64,000 nucleotides of DNA from Edolisoma coerulescens (Eukaryota; Chordata; Aves; Passeriformes; Campephagidae): the NCBI GenBank assembly GCA_013397115.1, contig VWZW01004069.1, positions 200,623 to 264,622 of the forward strand, written 5' to 3'. Under the pieces are notes generated by a model. The model did not search any database. It was given only the letters and a program-made list of their open reading frames with translations, and had not been told where the DNA came from. Positions 62,614 through 64,000 of the stretch are shown piece by piece; the first letter of the stretch is position 1, and each line of letters starts with the position of its first letter. The position numbers were made by a program, and so were the translations under genes.

Positions 62614-62933
62614 GTGGCAGAAGACACTGACCCCCACCTCACTACAACCTCCTTTCAGGCAGTTGTAGCGAGCAATGAGGTCACCCCTGAGTCTCCTCCC
62701 AGCTAAACAACCCCAGCTGCCCCAGCTGTTCCTTATAGGGTGTGTCTTCTAGACCTTTCACGAGTTTTGTAGCCCTTCTCTGGACACGTTCCATCACCTC
62801 AATGTCTTTCCTGTAGTGAGGGGCCCAAAACTGAGCACAGGATTTGAGGTGTGGCCTCACTAGAGCCGAGTACAGGCAGAGAATCCCTGCCCTCATCCTG
62901 CTGATCACACTATTGCTGATTCAGGCCAGGATG
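62614..62933 (-). mobile_element. CR1 LINE fragment (probably misplaced contig)
   Basis: A minus-strand CR1 segment: CTCACTACAACCTCCTTTCA, CAATGAGGTCACCCCTGAGT, TCACCTCAATGTCTTTCCTG and GGCCCAAAACTGAGCACAGG are internal CR1 blocks in reverse complement. The minus-strand translation includes LYSALVRPHLKSCAQFWAP, HYRKDIEVMERVQRRATKLV and KEQLGQLGLFSWEETQG from the CR1 ORF2 tail. It has neither the CR1 3' end nor a natural 5' truncation, and Ns bound it on both sides. Confidence 0.9.
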
Positions 62934-62934
62934 N
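62934..62934. other. Single N at contig join
   Basis: Separates the CR1 contig from duplicate copy 2. Confidence 0.9.
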
Positions 62935-63128
62935 TTACCAAATCATTGTTGTAAAGGGACTTGACAAGTTTTCCCTTCTATCAGACTGGGAGACAGAATG
63001 CAGAAAAAACATGGTCATGAGGGTAGACCACAAACAGTCAGAGAGACCCATGACACCAGAAATGGGTATGAGAGGAGTGAGGCTTCCCCTTAATCTGTGT
63101 GCATGCCTGGGGGTTACACCAAGAGACG
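62935..63128 (+). repeat. Exact 194-bp duplicate, copy 2
   Basis: The same 194 bases as 62419-62612, starting immediately after the N at 62934. After it the sequence runs on unbroken (GGTGAGGAAGAGTACC) into the CR1 end at about 63169, so this copy has the natural right-hand flank. Confidence 0.9.
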
Positions 63129-63168
63129 GGTGAGGAAGAGTACCAGAGTAAAAACCTAGCATCATATT

Positions 63169-63228
63169 ACAGAATCACAGAATCANTGACCAGCACCCCA
63201 GGTCTCTTTCTGTTGAGCAGCTCTCACC
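63169..63228 (-). mobile_element. CR1 LINE ends flanking a single N
   Basis: Left of the N (63186) is ACAGAATCACAGAATCA, the reverse complement of the CR1 3' end. Right of it is GACCAGCACCCCAGGTCTCT and TGTTGAGCAGCTCTC, which matches a CR1 region several hundred bases further 5' in the element. The element's middle is therefore missing at this N. The segment now at 62614-62933 lies in the right part of CR1 and in the right orientation to fill it. Confidence 0.8.
63186..63186. other. Single N inside a CR1
   Basis: Marks a join where most of the CR1 body has been dropped. Confidence 0.9.
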
Positions 63229-64000
63229 TCTCTTAGACTAGACTTAAGACTTGAGAACACAAGCACAGGATTTTGCTTTATAAACTTGTTACGTCCCAGA
63301 TTGGAAGCCTTTTTCATTTCTAAACCCCTCTCTCCTTCCTGCATCAGACAAGGAACATCCTTGTGATCTTTGAGGATCTGGTGTCTGGGAAAGTTGAATA
63401 ATGGTCTGTAACACAAGTGAATCTAAAATACACCTGAAAATGTTTCCAGTTTGAGCTTGTGAGGGAGGACTGGTGATTGAAGAGTTGCCCTCAGCACAGA
63501 GGTGAGGTGGTGATGTTAATTATTATCCAGCAAAAGCAGAACAAGTATGATCTGCTTGACACACTTTAGTACAAACCTGCAAACACTGTTCCCTAGAGAG
63601 CATAGGCAGAAAAGATAGAAATTGTATGTGGTACATGGGAGACACTTTGCATACTGCATCCTACTAACACTTACTTAGAAAAAAGAGGTATTACTTCCCA
63701 AAGTTCTGGTACTTTCAGACCTGGGGTTTTGAAAAAGAACTTGAGGAAGTGGGTTTTTCTATTTTGCTAACACGAAATTTCTCTTTCCTGGCAGCCAAGC
63801 CTTTTGGACAAGTAGTAGAAAAGAACTTTATTCTGATTTTTCATGGTTGTTACTACTCAGTAGAAAAAGAATGGCTTTAGCATCAGCCCCATAGGACTAA
63901 TGCAAATAATTTGTAACAAACTTGCTCCTCTCCACAACAAAGCAGGTGTTATAAAGCAGCAGATCCATGTATAACCCCCTGAAGGTTAATGAGAAAATGA

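Larger units (their letters stand above)
62270..64000 (+). other. 3'UTR and downstream flank
   Basis: Follows the TGA. The first 150 bases include an AU-rich element and an A11 run. A misassembled segment occupies 62419-63186. By eye I found no AATAAA or ATTAAA signal in this stretch, so I cannot place the transcript end, and no further gene is visible before the window ends. Confidence 0.7.

Noticed and set aside
1..64000. tRNA, rRNA, microRNA hairpins, CRISPR arrays, retroviral LTRs
   Set aside because: I read for these by eye on both strands and found nothing convincing. tRNAscan and RepeatMasker with an avian library would be decisive.

Overview
The window is vertebrate nuclear DNA, almost certainly from a bird. 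Long introns separate short exons with canonical GT/AG borders, interspersed repeats are sparse, and every interspersed repeat I could identify is a CR1-type LINE, the dominant avian retroelement. Two N runs and five single Ns mark assembly joins. I saw no bacterial, phage or CRISPR features.

One gene fills the window: the 3' half of ADAMTSL1 (ADAMTS-like 1, punctin), on the + strand. Fourteen coding exons lie between 13513 and 62269 and join in compatible phases. Together they encode about 1,089 residues ending in a TGA stop. The domain order is three thrombospondin type-1 repeats (TSRs; exons A-C), an Ig domain plus a long linker in one 1.1 kb exon (D), three further Ig domains (end of D through I), four more TSRs (J-M) and a six-cysteine PLAC domain (N). 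The signal peptide, the cysteine-rich/spacer regions and the earlier TSRs must lie upstream of the window. The product is a secreted extracellular-matrix glycoprotein related to the ADAMTS proteases but without a protease domain.

Layout: 1-13512 is intron with one CR1; 13513-23519 holds exons A-D; 23520-39802 holds the Ig exons E-H separated by 1.7-5.6 kb introns; 39803-52847 is a 13 kb intron; 52848-62269 is the dense 3' exon cluster I-N; 62270-64000 is 3'UTR and flank.

The points most worth a second look concern assembly and gene-model quality. A 194-bp segment is present twice exactly, bracketed by single Ns, around a CR1 fragment that appears to belong inside another CR1 about 250 bp further on. 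Single Ns also fall inside two coding exons, and in both places the reading departs from the known mammalian protein. I did not find a new biological system here.
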